Part shown: positions 1-14,000 of the stretch, in pieces
Position numbering within the stretch: the stretch's first letter is position 1
How the letters are laid out: each line of letters starts with the position of its first letter
Source of the DNA: Podospora comata
Lineage: Eukaryota; Ascomycota; Sordariomycetes; Sordariales; Podosporaceae
Direction: 5' to 3'
DNA length: 64,000 bases
NCBI GenBank assembly: GCA_017354895.1
Contig: CP071498.1
Location: 806,001-870,000 of the forward strand
Notes under the pieces: generated by a model
What the model saw: only the letters and a program-made list of their open reading frames with translations
What the model was told of the DNA's origin: nothing
Database searches by the model: none
Made by a program: the position numbers and the translations under genes

Positions 1-3000
1 CGGTTGGATGGTTTTGAGTGGTGCGGGTGTTTATAGGGATATCCTGGAGATTTAAAAAAGGGGGGGGGTGGGAAAAGATAAACTGTGCCTTAATGGGAAG
101 TAGTAGACAGAAAGCGAATTAACAGGACAGAAAGAGACTGGCTGATGTGTTTTGGATAGGTAGCTTGGTCAAGCATCTTGTGTGGAATCAAGAGCCGAAG
201 TCTTGGTTTAGATGTCTTCTTGTTAGATGACTCGAGTTATGTAGATATCTTTTGGAGTGCGGGATATATACCTATGTACGAAGTATCCATGGGAGAATTG
301 GTATCACTATTATTGGGTGCCTAAGGTAGGGTAGGGTGTAGCAGTTGGGTTGACAATGCCAACCTGGCTCATGCTTCTGAGCTGTTGTGTAAGGTGGGCG
401 CAGACTGGTCTCGCAGAGCTTGTATGCGTCGATTGTGGAAAGCAATAGGTTACTTGTCTTCATGTTCGAAGTTGTTTGTACCTTCTTAGCAGTAATACTT
501 GTTTCAATGACCTTGAGTGTCAATCTGGCTTATAAGTAGCTTGGTGCACTCCCTCTGACCTATTCCAGTGCTGCTTCTTCTCCGATTAGAGAGCGTGATA
601 GAGCCTTTGAGTAGAAACGCTTATCTCAGTGGACGCCAATATCTAGGTAGTGGCTCATACTATAGGCAACTGCCTTGCTCGGCGTTTAAGAGCTCTTGTT
701 GTTTTGTGGTATTAGACGAGATTGTTTTACTGAGTCTTTTGGCAACTGGCAGCAACATTAACTACGCTATGTTTACCTGTTGGTGTTCAATTCCTGTCCT
801 TTGACTTCGGGATCTTTTCTTCAAACTTACTTAAATCACATAGGCAGAAGGTCTTTACTTTTGAGCTCTATACCAAGATAGCTAATTTCTGCCTTACCGC
901 AACTCTTTCATGAACATGATCGAGATAAGTCTCGAAGTCTTTCCAGCTTACACCAACGCTAACGGCTCAAATACAGAGTAGCTTTCATGAAGCTTGAATT
1001 GTCTTGGGTACTTTTGCATAATCACCATCTCTCTACCGCACAAGTCTCAAGTCATCCGCTGTACTCGTGATTGCAACACAAATCCGAGGTGACGGTGACC
1101 AAGGTGACGCGAGGTGAGAGTCACAAAGACCGAGGAGGCGGTGTGCTGTGCCTCTTCTGCTGTGCATAATGCCGTAAGTCCATGTAACTGTTGCAGTAGC
1201 AGCCACATCATCATCCCTACCGATAGTACAACAGCATTTAACTATCAATTTTCTCTACCTAGGTAAGGTCATCAACCGCAGAGGTTACAGTGTACCAGAA
1301 GAATGGCTCAGTTTGATCGACCCGTATGGTTGACGTGTTGGTAAACCTCCTGTTCATATAATCAGTCCCCAGCAGTATAAAACACAGCTGTCAATACCAT
1401 TTCAGGGGTCATCTGAAGCTCCCAACACAATGAGGCACATGGTCTCCATAGTATGATAAGAAATCCCGAAAAAGGAACAAAACACTCCGGGACCCTCTTC
1501 ACACCCCTCCCACCTCATACATCATCGCTCATAAGCGATCATCAGCATCAGGAGCGAGCCGGATCCATCCACCCCCCTCTAACAACTCACCCAACCTCCA
1601 AAGTTGAAACCCGAATCACAAGCCCAATCGTTAGTTTTTGGATCACCAGACCAAAAATACACCCAACCCCTACTGCAGCTAAGTTATTTTCCCGAGTCCG
1701 AAAGCTTTTATTTGTCCGAGAAAGCCACGTTTTCCCCCTTCCTCCAACCGTATCACGGCGGAGAAAATATCGGAGAGAGCAACACCACACCTGTATCTCT
1801 TGTTTCAAGATTCAATGGTTTTGTTGAGTTCGCATCCTGTCTATGAGCCGGCTTCCTATTTAGGGGAGGCATGCCCGTTGACACTGCCGACAGCCATCAT
1901 CGCTTAGGCGAACATGAAAGTGGTGCCGGAGGGTGTGGTGAATGATGAGCATACCCGTTTCGGGATCTGCCCGTCTAAGGTTGTCAGTCGTTGTTTGGTA
2001 GCATCGGCATCGGGGAGTGTGGAAACATAAACGGTCAGCTAGAAGAAGAAGAAGAAGAAAAAAAGCATCCGGAGTGCACGCTCGGAGGTGTGAAACAACA
2101 CGTGGGGTGCATGGTTCGACACGAGGTTGGGAACGCCGGTGGTGATGATCACTAACTGCCGTCTGTTTGGGTGGCTTATTCGTCATTCTATCTGCTATCT
2201 ATGAAGATGATACTATGACAACTTCCTACTTAGGACCCTCGGTTCGAGCTATATCGGTTTCAGAGGCTGGCTGGTCTCGTGTTAGATCCATCCCTACCTA
2301 TCCACATTCACATCTGCCGACCCTGGGGTAGTCGATAACGACATCAAAGACTCCATTCACAATCTGACACGCCCACTCCCTCGGCACATCATCTTCTATC
2401 AACATTCCATCTCCAGCTTCTATCTGTTCCCCAACCCCATGTCCAAAACGTCAATGCCCTATCTTGGCAGCGGAAGCTCGCGTGACAGGGAGTGGATGCC
2501 TTCTCTCTTGGGTCCCATGATGACCATAACATTCCTTTCATATGATAACAGCTACCACTATACCACTCTCATCCCAAGGGCCCTCTCCGGACCAAGCCTC
2601 AATCAAAACTATTTTCCTCGGGTTCGGGAAGCAAACCCCATCGTGTGTAAAAAATGTAAAAGAATATAAAAAGATATAAAAAAAAATTAAGAAAAGAAGC
2701 GCGTTCCTTTCAAGTTCTTGGCCTTGAAGTTGAGGTTTTGGGAGACAAGGTTACATTCCACCCCAGCCTTCACCCCCATGAGGGCTACCTATATCACAGC
2801 TCTGATATACCCCTCGCTTCGAACTCAATAATAAGCTGGTAGATCGCTTGGATGCACGTTCTTTGATACATCAGGTTTGCGGTCACATGACTGCGTTGTT
2901 TTTATTTCCCCCACATCGGGTTCTTTTCATTGATGACCCAGGTACAGGTATCATCACATATGGGCTTCAAGTTGGCGTTGCATCCTCCACATAGCAGATG

Positions 3001-3690
3001 CGTCTGCATTAGCTTCACGAATTCAACGTTTGAGATAGATCACTTGCATATACGCTTGTTGTTCAAAACGAAAAGTAAGAAAGAAAAAAACTCAACTACC
3101 GGATTTGATTCTGCAATAGACTCCAAGCGATGGCAACATCACACGGGGAAGAGCTCCATTTCAAAATACATCATGCATACCACTGTAAGGAGGAATCAAA
3201 TATAAAAAAAGCGCGGGGTGCGTGTGCATCATGTATGTACCATGATGCTCTAACTGGCCCTGAGAGAGACCGTTGGGAACCAAGAAATGTTTGGTCATGG
3301 TACTGCAAGTTTGTCTATCTTTAGCAAGCTCTGGCACACCGCTGGGTATGGGGAAGGCGGATGATGAGATGTGAAAGAGTATCGGCACCTGCCTTGTTGC
3401 CAACAGCTAGTCTTTTCTGGTAGCTGAACGACGAGATATGCAAGATGCATGCAAGATAAGATCTGGGCTTGGCTCTGAGTGAAATAGTGTCGGATCAAAG
3501 GTTGTCCCAGTTCGATCTATCATATTGACTTTGACAACTCCAAAGTAGTGTGGGGTTGGGTTTCAGTGGCTTGTGTCTCTGTCTCTCTTTGAACAGCTTT
3601 CGTATGTGTATTTCCAAGCATGCTCGTTCGGCCGTTGAGGACTCTGACGGCCAAAGCTCGAGCCCTTAAAAAACTTTACACAGAGGTAGC
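1..3690. other. Gene-free stretch, left edge
   Basis: No reading frame here has a recognisable domain, and none extends beyond about 125 codons. The base composition is mixed, not strongly AT-rich, so there is no obvious sign of RIP-type mutation. A short A-rich block lies near 2650-2700. The first few hundred bases could be the untranslated end of a gene outside the window, but nothing in the sequence proves it. Confidence 0.6.
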
Positions 3691-5190
3691 GTTTGGCTTT
3701 GAGTAATCTTGTCGTGTCTATACACAGTCCTGATCTCTCTGTCTGTGTTTCGCTAGTTTTAGTTCTTGACTTTGGAGCTTCAAAGACTTCAGATTCTCAC
3801 TCACTCTCTCAACTGCACTCAACAACGCCTTCACAAAACATTGACAGAGGTCAACATGTTATTTAATATGGAAGTCTCACAGATCCCCAACACTTTGTCT
3901 TGCCTGCAACCAAGTGAATCCTGGAGCTTCAAGGTATCTACCGTCCCATGCTTCAGTCTACCTATCGCAAGACTCGAGACAGCTCAGCATCGCGCTCACC
4001 TTAACACCTACCAAAGACACAATGCTAGCCATCCTTAACTTGTTGCTTCAAAGTCTTTTCAACACCGTACCAGACACTGTCGCCACCTTATTCGGCTCTC
4101 TCAGCTCCCTCAGCTCACTCCACCAAAATCTCCATCTCCTTCCTTCAGCTCAGCCAAACTCCACTCCATCCATCGGCTCCTGGCAAGCATTCGTCATGAT
4201 AATGATGCCTTCATCTCCCACCCCCATCTCCACCAAAAAGCCCAACGCTCATGCGATGTTCCTTTCTTCCCCCCCTCAAAATCCCAACTCCAAAAGACCC
4301 CATCCCAAACCCCATCACGAAAAAAAAACCCACCAGATCGGAACCCCCGGTAGCGACCTTCATGGTTCACCAAACCCACCAAACTGTCATCGATTCCACA
4401 CATCACGCCCTCCCTTCCCATCCCCACCACCGTTCCCTCGTCCGATATTCTCATTTCTTTTGTTTTGAACCGATTCAACATCTCGATCCAAACTCCACCA
4501 AAGGAGCTTCCCACCAAACCCTCCCCACAAAACCCCGTCCCCTTCGGACAACCACCATCTCCTCCCAAACCATGGACTACCCTGTCATCCTTCAGGGACA
4601 ACAAACTTCCTCCACGCACCCCCTCTCAAAACCTCAACACCACGATCCCCCTGCCAAACCCTCCCTAACCCACGTAGATTTCGCAATTGTGATTGATAGA
4701 TGTGATCAACCAAACCAACTTCAGCTTCAACAGTCCCAATTTCACCACCACGTGGCTTACTCAACATGATTACCACACCTCCGGCGACGCTAACTAGTGT
4801 AAACCACTCCCTTCGATCATGTTTGCCCAGGAGTTCCAGAAGCTCTTGGTATGTACACAAGAAAAAAAACCGGCGCCGTCTCCCTCACCATAATGCAAAC
4901 CAAATCTTGGCATTCAAACCCCCAGTATCCCTCGTGCCCCGACACATCGATGACCACGTTTTTTCTCTCTCTTCTCCTCGGAGCTCACGCCGAACCGGCA
5001 ATCCGGGGGGGGGGTGCGTGTTTCGCCATTCAACCCCGAAAGGTAGTCAACTCCGATATCCGTCCCTCCTCCCGGCCGATAACCGCAGCTCCGAGCGGGA
5101 CGGGGGTTGAGGTGGTGACTGACTTGAACCCTGAGGTCCAGCACGTCCAGGAACAAACCCCCCCCCCCTCCTCCTCCAAAAAGTGACCTA
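3690..5190 (+). other. Possible transcription unit or small genes (weak)
   Basis: From about 3700 the plus strand becomes pyrimidine-rich, with CT-rich blocks at 3735-3825 that resemble a fungal 5' leader. Several ATG codons have good fungal contexts: 3856 (preceded by GTCAAC), 4022 (preceded by ACACA) and 4766 (preceded by TCAAC). The 4022 ATG opens a 148-codon frame to 4468 that starts with a hydrophobic run. A donor-like GTATGT follows at 4849. A frame from 4950 to 5186 would give 78 residues starting like a signal peptide (MTTFFLSLLLGAHA) and ending in VEVVTDLNPEV and a Pro/Ser/Lys tail. I recognise no family. Pyrimidine-rich DNA yields such frames by chance, so this could equally be a non-coding RNA or plain intergenic DNA. 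Confidence 0.25.
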
Positions 5191-8100
5191 TCACCACACC
5201 TACTGCTGCTACTGCTACTACGCCAGCTCCATCCATGTGTGTATGTACGGGTAAAACCCAACTACTCCTAGTCAGGAACGCCCCCCCTCATCCCCCTACC
5301 TTCCCGAGTGCGAAACCATCTCATCATCACCTAAGCCACCAACCGCACAGCCCGCCCTCAAAAGCTTCTAGCCTCCAGTGATAGAAGACCATAGCGCACG
5401 CACTGCGCTGCCCATCTCATCACCTATCCAGGGCGGCATCGATCAGCAAAAACAATGTCTTAAACATCCTTGTGCAATTGTGTCATGTCTTGTAGTGTCC
5501 CCAAGTCATCATTGTCCGTGCGTACACTTACACCACCAAAATGTCGTGACCCAACCTGCAGTAGTAGGTAGCCAGCCCTCCTAATACAAACCTGGGCACC
5601 CAACCACCAATCATCTCCCCCCTTCGCATTCGTCTCAACTTCCTGCATTACCCTCTTTCTTTCTACGGAACCAAAACCCTGAAACACACAAGCCCTCCCC
5701 TTACCCCCTCCTCAAAGACCTGTTCTGGACACACGGCAGAAGTGAGGGGCAGAACGCACAGACCCTATCTGCATGTCAATCTGTCCGGTGACATCGGGAC
5801 TTCGGCCCTCTAGTCGTAGTGTACATCCTACAATTCACCACAACCAGGAAGGAAACAATAAAATCACTTTTACATACCTGTTTCTGGCTCCAGTCTTGCC
5901 CTTGTCTAATGTAGACTTCATCTTCAGCCCGTGTTTGCATAATCAAACGTCAATGCTCTTACAGAGAGAAAATCCTCATTGTTACACCCCCCTTTCCCTC
6001 GCTGGCAGGCAAAGGTGGATTGATGACAGTAAGGAGAGGGATCTGCTTGAACAGTGGCGTCGTCCAGACCGTTTGCTAGCGTCATTAGTTTCACTCCAAC
6101 TTTCATGCTTCAATCTTCTTTTCCGAATCCTCTCGCCGGTGCTCCGCCCAAAAGTGGACAAGCAGAATCAACCAACAAGCAAGCCCAAAAAAATCCACGA
6201 ACTCGTAGCGTTCGTGCCAGTGTCATTTCGGCCTTCCCTGGTGACAACGCCTCGTGGGTTAGCCGGGTGCGAGATATCAATTTTCTTTGAGAAAAGGCAA
6301 AACGTCTACTAACCCGATAAGCTTAGAGTATATGTGGAATGCTGCGGCGTGGTCAAACGGTTTTGATGAGCGTCGGTCTTATATATCGACCTGATAGACC
6401 TGAGCCCTTCTTGGAAAGTGGTAGATGAACAATACCATAACCTCTTGGGTCGTAGAAATGCTTCATCATGTATGTCATCCCCCATCCTGTCCTGTAACAG
6501 CAGCGTAGCAGTAAAGCAGGAATCCCCGACCGGATTACGCACATCCAGTAGTGTCCGTCCCCCTTCGCCCACAACCGCTAATCTCTCCACTCTTCCCTCA
6601 TGAAGGCATCGTCAGAATCCAACTCCAGTTACGTATCCGTCCGCTCCACATGGTTGGCAGCAGCCAGAGCACAGACAAGGCTTGGCACCTGAGTTTGACA
6701 GCGCCGAGAAAATAGCGTGGGCCAGGGTTCCTGGTTCCCCAGCGTCGCACTAGCCCGACAGGCTAAAAAGGCCGAGCAGCTCGTCTCCATCATTGGCCCG
6801 TTTGGCCTTCCATGGACCGTCGAAATCGAGAAAGGGACCCTAACCCCTCAGCAGCTTGGCCTGAATCTTTCTATCCCCGATCCCTGTTGGAGAAGGGTGA
6901 AGGGGAGCCCCCGCTTTTGCTTGCTGAAGAAGTGGTGATCCTCTCACACCCTGTAGTGTAGGTGGTGGTGTTGTGATAGCAACCATCGTCCAAGACAAAC
7001 GGCTCCAGGCTGGCTGGTAGGTGGTGACCATAGTGTCAGTTTCTCTTTCGTGAATGCAAAGCTCTGAAAACTCTGCGCAATCCAGACAAACTGGGAACGC
7101 AAGCGACGGTTGCAGTGACAGTGGAGGTTGCCATTGAGGAGGACTGACTTGCAGCGACCGAGCGAGTGAGGGGCCGGCCCGTTGAAAAAAAAGCAACAAG
7201 CATCAAAGTCAAAGAGCATCACGATTGCTGATGAACCCCTCCATCCACAGTTCACGATATCTTTGCGTTGCAAAGGAAACATGATGGTGGGTGTAGGACA
7301 ATGCATAATGTCCAAGGTCGGAGCAATCCTTGACGATGGGAAGACTCAGCTCGCATGATGTCTTTTGATGAGGTTTACGGGCTGCTCACCAGAGCGAAGA
7401 TCGCTTCCCTACGCTATTGGAATTGTTGGCTAACGCTTTGCTTGGTGCTGACATGGAGCAGGGACACACCTGGTTATTATTAGCCTCTGATATTCCTCTC
7501 GTTTTCAACAACGGATCAAGTGAACGGGCGAACCACCGCTTTGGGAGCAGGGTCCAACTGGACAAGATCGTCGATGTTCTTCTTACCCTAGTTTCTGTTG
7601 CTTGATGGAATTGTTGTGAAGAAGCCCTCATCCTGGACTTTCATCAATTGACCGACTCTCAAGCCTCACGACTGGCAGAGCTGATGAAGGAGGATCTCGG
7701 CCAATCCGGGCTTTTGACTCCCGGCCATACCCCTGTTGGGTTGGAGAGAAGGGGAAGCTAAACCCGAGCTTCTGGTGCCGGAATACCACCCGGGCCACGT
7801 GCAGATCATGCGGGGTTGGCGAGCACAACGAGACTTTGCCCCCACCAGAGACATCTTCCGCGCCGAAAGGTCTTCTCATCGTTGACGAGCATACGATTCT
7901 TAGTACGAATCGGAGAATGAGTGAAAGCTATTCGTATGTCGTCCGTCCTTGCCATTCGACAGAAATTCCTCTTCGTGCCATGCATGCTGGAGGGGCGGGA
8001 ACGCCGCTGTTTCGTAGAACTCCAGCTGGATGGAAGCCACTATCTCACCGGTCGTCAAGGATGGATATGGATGGCGGGCGGGTGGTGGCCTGACTGGCTT

Positions 8101-11100
8101 CGGCACGTTGGGACATGTTAAAGAATCCCAGTCTAGCCTTGGGCTTTACCTGCATGTCTCAGGTCGGTTAACAGCTTCTTCCCAAAAGCATCAGGTTCTA
8201 TGCCACACTAGTGTCAATCTGGATGAAGAAGTGTTTCAAATCTGAGGGCTTTACACCCAAAGGGATTCTGTCCACTGCGTGTTTCGAATCTCCTACAAAG
8301 CAGAGATGACACAATCAAGTAGTCAACTAGAATGCCGCCATTTCCACACACATTCCTGGCGTCAATGCCCTGGCAAAGGAGATCAAAGTTCCCGGTGTTC
8401 CAAGACTTGGCCACGTGCGAAGCCGTCATCACAGCTAGCCACGCCAGGTTGAATTCATGTCGATCAAATCCCGAGGGAGCGGTGAGCTACTTGTCCAGTC
8501 CAGGCTCCAATGAGGCTGTTGGTTCGTGAAATTGCGATTCGGAGGTTTCGGCTTCCGGAAGTTCCCTACGTTTTTCCTGGTGCCTGCCGAGCTGAACTGA
8601 GGTCATTTTGATGTCCTGCTCGTAAGATAAAACTATTCGTGATTAAACCAGTCCGGGAATTGGTGGCCATTGTGGAAATGTCTGTGCCATCCAGTCTGGG
8701 GAATCCTAGATGGTCTCCTTTAAAATCCCACCGGCGGCGCTCGCATCAACCATTGTGGTGGAGCGCCTTGGTGAGGTTGAGCGTTCAGCCCCAAATCCAT
8801 CAGGCTCCAGAGAAGACTGACCATTGCGATAGCTCATCTCCGCTCTCGGTAATCGGAATCGACAGGAGGTCATCGTTTCTTCAAGTGGATTCTACAGATG
8901 TCTTGATCGTAGAGCGATGTCCAGTCTTCGGAACAACCGTTGTGGAATCCATAAGCCGGTTCTTCTCCCGAAAAGCAGCAGCCTACCATACTATCCCTAC
9001 TGGATCGGGTGATCAACATCTCACAGTTTGGGGTGTGTTTCTCTTGGCAATTGGTGAAGGCATCCAGCTCTTGGACAAATCATCGGTCTGGTCCGAACGG
9101 GCAACCCCCCTGATCCGACAAGTCGATGGCCTCCTGAGTCGACAGCGCAATGTTTTCGACAAGGCCATCGCCCCATAATTCTCTGGCAGATAGCGGTGGC
9201 TGAGCAAAAGATTTGCACGTTGGAGTTGCTCAAGGGCAGCCACCAGAAACGCGCTTGCTCCCACCCGAGGCATTCGGTAGGAACGACCCATGATGTTTGC
9301 AACGAGTGTTCAATATTGCCACCCTGGACGGCCTCGTCGGAGGGTACTCCTTTTGCCAGCCGCGGGGCATTTGCTCTTCCCATGGTATATCTGGACAACA
9401 GTCAGTTGACTGCTGAAGAGCATCACGAAGTGAACATACCCACAACCATGCTGTACAGGACTTTGGCAGGAGGAGGAACCGAGTCTTGGTCTTTGATCCT
9501 ATTTGATCATGTAATGCTTCCGTCTGCCAGACACCATGTCTCACCTGGATTACGAGACCAACGTGTTTTTGCTGAGGTTTTGTACAACAATCCCTTGGCC
9601 CTCACTGTGAGCTGAGTATGCCTTCCGAAGGGGAATTGGGGACAAGGATCGGTAGCTGGTGGCTGCAACTGCCTTGAAAGGGAGACCACGAAAGCCAGTC
9701 TGGTCTTCATTTGTTCCACAACATGGGGCTAGAGGAACAGATAACCTTAAAATGACCATAGAAATACCATTGAGACAGATGCCATGCGGCAACCCGGATG
9801 GCGGCCAGCTGCATTCCACATCATGGCAGTAAACTCACATTTCGAGCCAATATCATCTTTGCCCAATGCAGCTGGCCGATGCTCATGATAACCTCAACAT
9901 CAAATGGCCGGATGTCTCCTGTGCACTAGGATCTCTAGAAAGCCGCAAGCCTAGATAGATAGACTGCAACCTGGTGGCGCCGAAAATGCGAGAGCGGTGA
10001 GTGAAGCTGTTGCAGGCCCAAGTTGGCACTCAGTAGTGCAACAACCTTGGTTCGACAGCCACTCTCATCACGGCAGCGCAACACTCTCTCGTGTCTCAAT
10101 ATTGAGCGGCAATGACTTGTGCTGTCTGAGACCGTGATCAGACTGGGTGGCGGGCGCAGCGAGGGTACCATTCGCGAACAAGCCGCAGCAGCCATCACGA
10201 ACGTAGAGGAATCCCTTCGACTCGAGTCGGAACTTCTTTGGTGGTGATATGTGCCTTGCCGATATGCGAGAGTGAGGAGACCAAGCCCGTTCGCCACGAA
10301 CCGCTGCAGGGGAGACGGATGCCAGAGCTAGGTTTTCTTGGCCCTGCACCGCACGGTTTTGCAGAAGTTGAGTGCGCATACGCTATTCTCCGATAGGCAT
10401 GGTGTTGTGGGTGAGTTTGGTGGATAACTGAATGGGATGCAAAAGACGACCATTATCGGCGAGCGTGTGAGCGTGTGTGTGTCTCTGAATACTACATCCG
10501 CATTGACCTGTCAGTATCCGCTATTGGTATCGTCGCCTGTGATGGAAATAGATCCGGCGTAGGAGCAGTATACCGTTGACAGCCAAAAGGGCACCGAGAA
10601 AGCAGAACTCAGGTCAGTTTCGATCCCGGTTTTTGCTGGTTGGTTGGATCTGCGTTTGATTCTCCGGCCGTTGGAGGGTGTGAATGCCCCTCATCAGTTC
10701 AGTCATCACAGACTGACCGCCAGACCCGTCATGGAGGGGTGAGAAGGAGAGAGCGTGTGATAACCCCCCCTGAAGTGACGAAAGCGGGCAAGACGGTAAA
10801 TCTTGGCCCTGGAAACAAAAGTGCGATGCGGGATCGGCTCCTCTCCCGGAAGCCCGAGTACGGCGGGTCTAGCCAAGACCGTGAGCGTTCCTGGTGTTAG
10901 GAAACCAAGTGCCGGGAAGGCAGAGCCGGCCGTGTTTCTGAGATGACGAGTTCGGCTGCTGGCATTGTTCATGCTCGCATCGTTCCGGGCCAAAGGCATA
11001 AGCCTAGAAGACGATCTCGAGGCGATCATGAAAACAAGGCATCATCCATGACGGGGCTGCGGATGGGAGGATGAGTGAAGGTGAGGGTCGTCAACGGCGG

Positions 11101-14000
11101 CCGATCTGCAGGAGGACGTGGGAAACTGCATGTGGATTCCTGTTTATCGACCAATTTGCCAGGCCTCTTTTCCCGGTCACATTGTCGTGATATGGAGCGG
11201 TGAGGAATGGGCTCGAAAGGGAAGGACCATTACGAAGCACCTGGCAGAAAATACCGCGAAGAGGGTTCTAGGTTCTGATGGTGAAGCAAAAGCGATTCTG
11301 GACCCCCCACTTCAGGTGAAGCAGATGTGGCCTGTGCAGCAGGTTGCCCCTCTTCCAGCCAATGGCGTGTAAGACAACGTTGCACCCACCCAAAGAACCA
11401 CCTCGATTCTTGTCACACAACCGACCTGAGACCTTTAGGGCTCAGCGTCCCACGCAGGTACCGCCTGCCATCTGCCACTTGCCACCTGGCCGTCGATATC
11501 GGCTCTTTCTCAAGTCTTTGAAACTGTAAACAGCAGGTACTCCGTAGGACTGTCACCGTGATAGACCCTCACCTCTGTAACGATGCCACCGTGATGTAAG
11601 ATATTCTAGCAGCCGTTGGACATGACGTCCGGAAATGGAGCCAACTTTCGCCGTTCCACGTTTTGCCTCGGACTTGTTGCGAGTTATTGATCGATCAGTC
11701 AGCATTTTACTGAGTGGACATCTTATTGTTCCGGGGAAGCTCACTCCTTCTCCCGGGCCACCAAATACGCAGTTGGACGTTGCCGGCGATAGCTGTGCCA
11801 CACCCGAACAATTCGGGAATCTTGTGCTGGGCCAGAGAGCTTCATGGAGCCTCTCCTGAGTACAGAGCAAGATTGCCGACGGCTGGATTGCACTTCAACT
11901 CGGCCGGGGGGACCTTGCTATTGATTCAGCCCGCAGCCGGTCCGTCTGCGGCGAGAAGGTCATCAATATCGGCGTCGTACGATGTTTGAGTCCCTAAGAT
12001 CTAGATGCTGGCTTAGGTACTCCGTACTGAAGGTGAGAGAGGTTGAGCCCTGCTGGGCTAAACCATTCCTAATTCAGCGCAGCCCCTACCAGAACCGCGA
12101 CAGCTCAGAAATGACCGATCTCGTTTATCGTTGTGACAGGAAGATCTCAAACCAGCAGCAGTGATAGGATTGTTGTCGTGTTTGATGTATGCTCGTATCG
12201 ACCTTGAAGGTTGTGATGAATAGTGGGTTGGTGACAGACCAACTCAAGAGGAACATGGCATTCTGCAAGCAAGTGATCAATTCTCGCTGCATGCAGATGC
12301 AGAGGCATAACAGCGGGATGATATTGGCAAGGAGTCGCGGATCCTTGGTTGCCAACCGGGACGTTTGCCGGGCCTGGAAACACTCGACAAATCAGAGGGA
12401 ATGCGCAACTGAGGCAAAAAAAGTCTCGCCACAGCCTCTATGGATTTGAGGAGGCGGTCAGTGATAACTTCACATCAAAACGATGCTGTGAAAGACCGAG
12501 CTTCGGAGAACAGGTTATTCCATCCTACCGGACTTAGACAAGACTTGTTTGTAGGTCCAAATTGCTTGCATTTGCGTGAATCTGGTCTGTGGTTGTTCCC
12601 ATCATTGAGGACTGGAATGGCCGAGCCTGAAGCTGCGAACGCTTGGTCTGTGCAATCATGCAACAAACCATGGAAACCCCAAGTTTTTGCGTTCGTCGCC
12701 ACCAGCTGGTTTTTGTCGATATATTGGTCGACTGAACATACCTTTCTTGTTTCGATCGCTTTCATGCTGCGCTCTGCCCTCCGTATTCTGCATCTAGAGC
12801 CCTCGTAATGCTTTAACCCCGACCTCGTAACCAGAGACCGGCAAAAAGGTAGGCCGAAGGCGAGTGAGGCAGTGGTTCAAGACAGAAAGCGAGGTGGGGT
12901 GGAGATGTTTTCTGTTTCGACTCAGTTTCAGATGAAGTGATGAGATTGCGGCTTCCTATTGGATGTCAAGATAGTCCAGGGCAGTTGAAGTCTTCCACGT
13001 GCAGCCACGTTTTATCCCTGCAGAGATCGCCCCGCCCTATCGTATCGAAATGACAGACTGAAGAGACTCGACTCTTGTGTGTTTTGCTTGAGCATTTCCA
13101 GCAGACTGCAGGTTCAAACAAGAGTTTGACTTGATGCCACCAGGTGATCAAAAAAGAAATTGATCCCTCGGTCACCTTGCTTGGCTAACAGTGCGCGATG
13201 TCATCTGCCCCGCCATAGACCCCACATACAACGACCACCCACTCACCCCACACTTGGCTGGTTGCGGGGAGGTGATGAGAATGACGGAGATGCTTCGTTA
13301 TTCAGACAAGCCATCCTGAGAAAGGGGGCACACCTCTTGGCCGAGCTCGGGTCAACGGGCCAGTGCTGTGCAGATGGCTTCACGAACTCCTGCTGGAACG
13401 GTCCATAGATCTGCACCCAAGCCACATATCGGTAAAGAGTTGCTGTCAAAAAGTCAAGAAATAGCAACAAAGCGTTGCGTCGGAGTTGTCAAGGACCAAA
13501 CTCCCAGGTTGACAGGTTCGCCGCCAGAGTTGCACCAAAAGACTACCTTGATCGTCAGAATGCGGGGGACGGAAAGCAGAATCAAAAAAGTCTCCTTTCA
13601 TCCCGCCTGGACACGGGCCTCAGGACCCTTCCCGCAGTGAATATCTCGAGAGTTGTGGCAAGAGGGTGCAAATGAGAAAGGGTTCGCGCATTGCAACATT
13701 CCATACCACACACACCATCACACCTTGTAGACACACCTCAAAGACCAAACAGGATGGACTGCATCGGAGACCTGTTTTCCCAGCCCCTGACACACACACA
13801 GCTTGCCAGCTTGCGTAGAGGGGTGATGTCAGTCAGAAGTCCAACTAGGCACGTTGACGTTGTTAGGTATGGGTTCTATGTGCGTCAGGCATTACAAATA
13901 TGACGCCTCTATATGCTGCCCGAGACTAGCGTTGTTTCTGACTTGACGATATCAGAGCGTACATAGGCGATTGCGGGGGCTGCACCTACTATGCCTATCC
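5191..14000. other. Gene-free stretch
   Basis: About 8.8 kb in which I can support no gene. Frames reach at most about 180 codons (for example 5773-6312 and 8639-9178, plus strand). They lack recognisable motifs and have the mixed composition expected of chance frames. The 12-mer AGGTACTCCGTA occurs at 11535-11546 and again at 12015-12026. I found no terminal repeats or transposase motifs. Confidence 0.6.
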
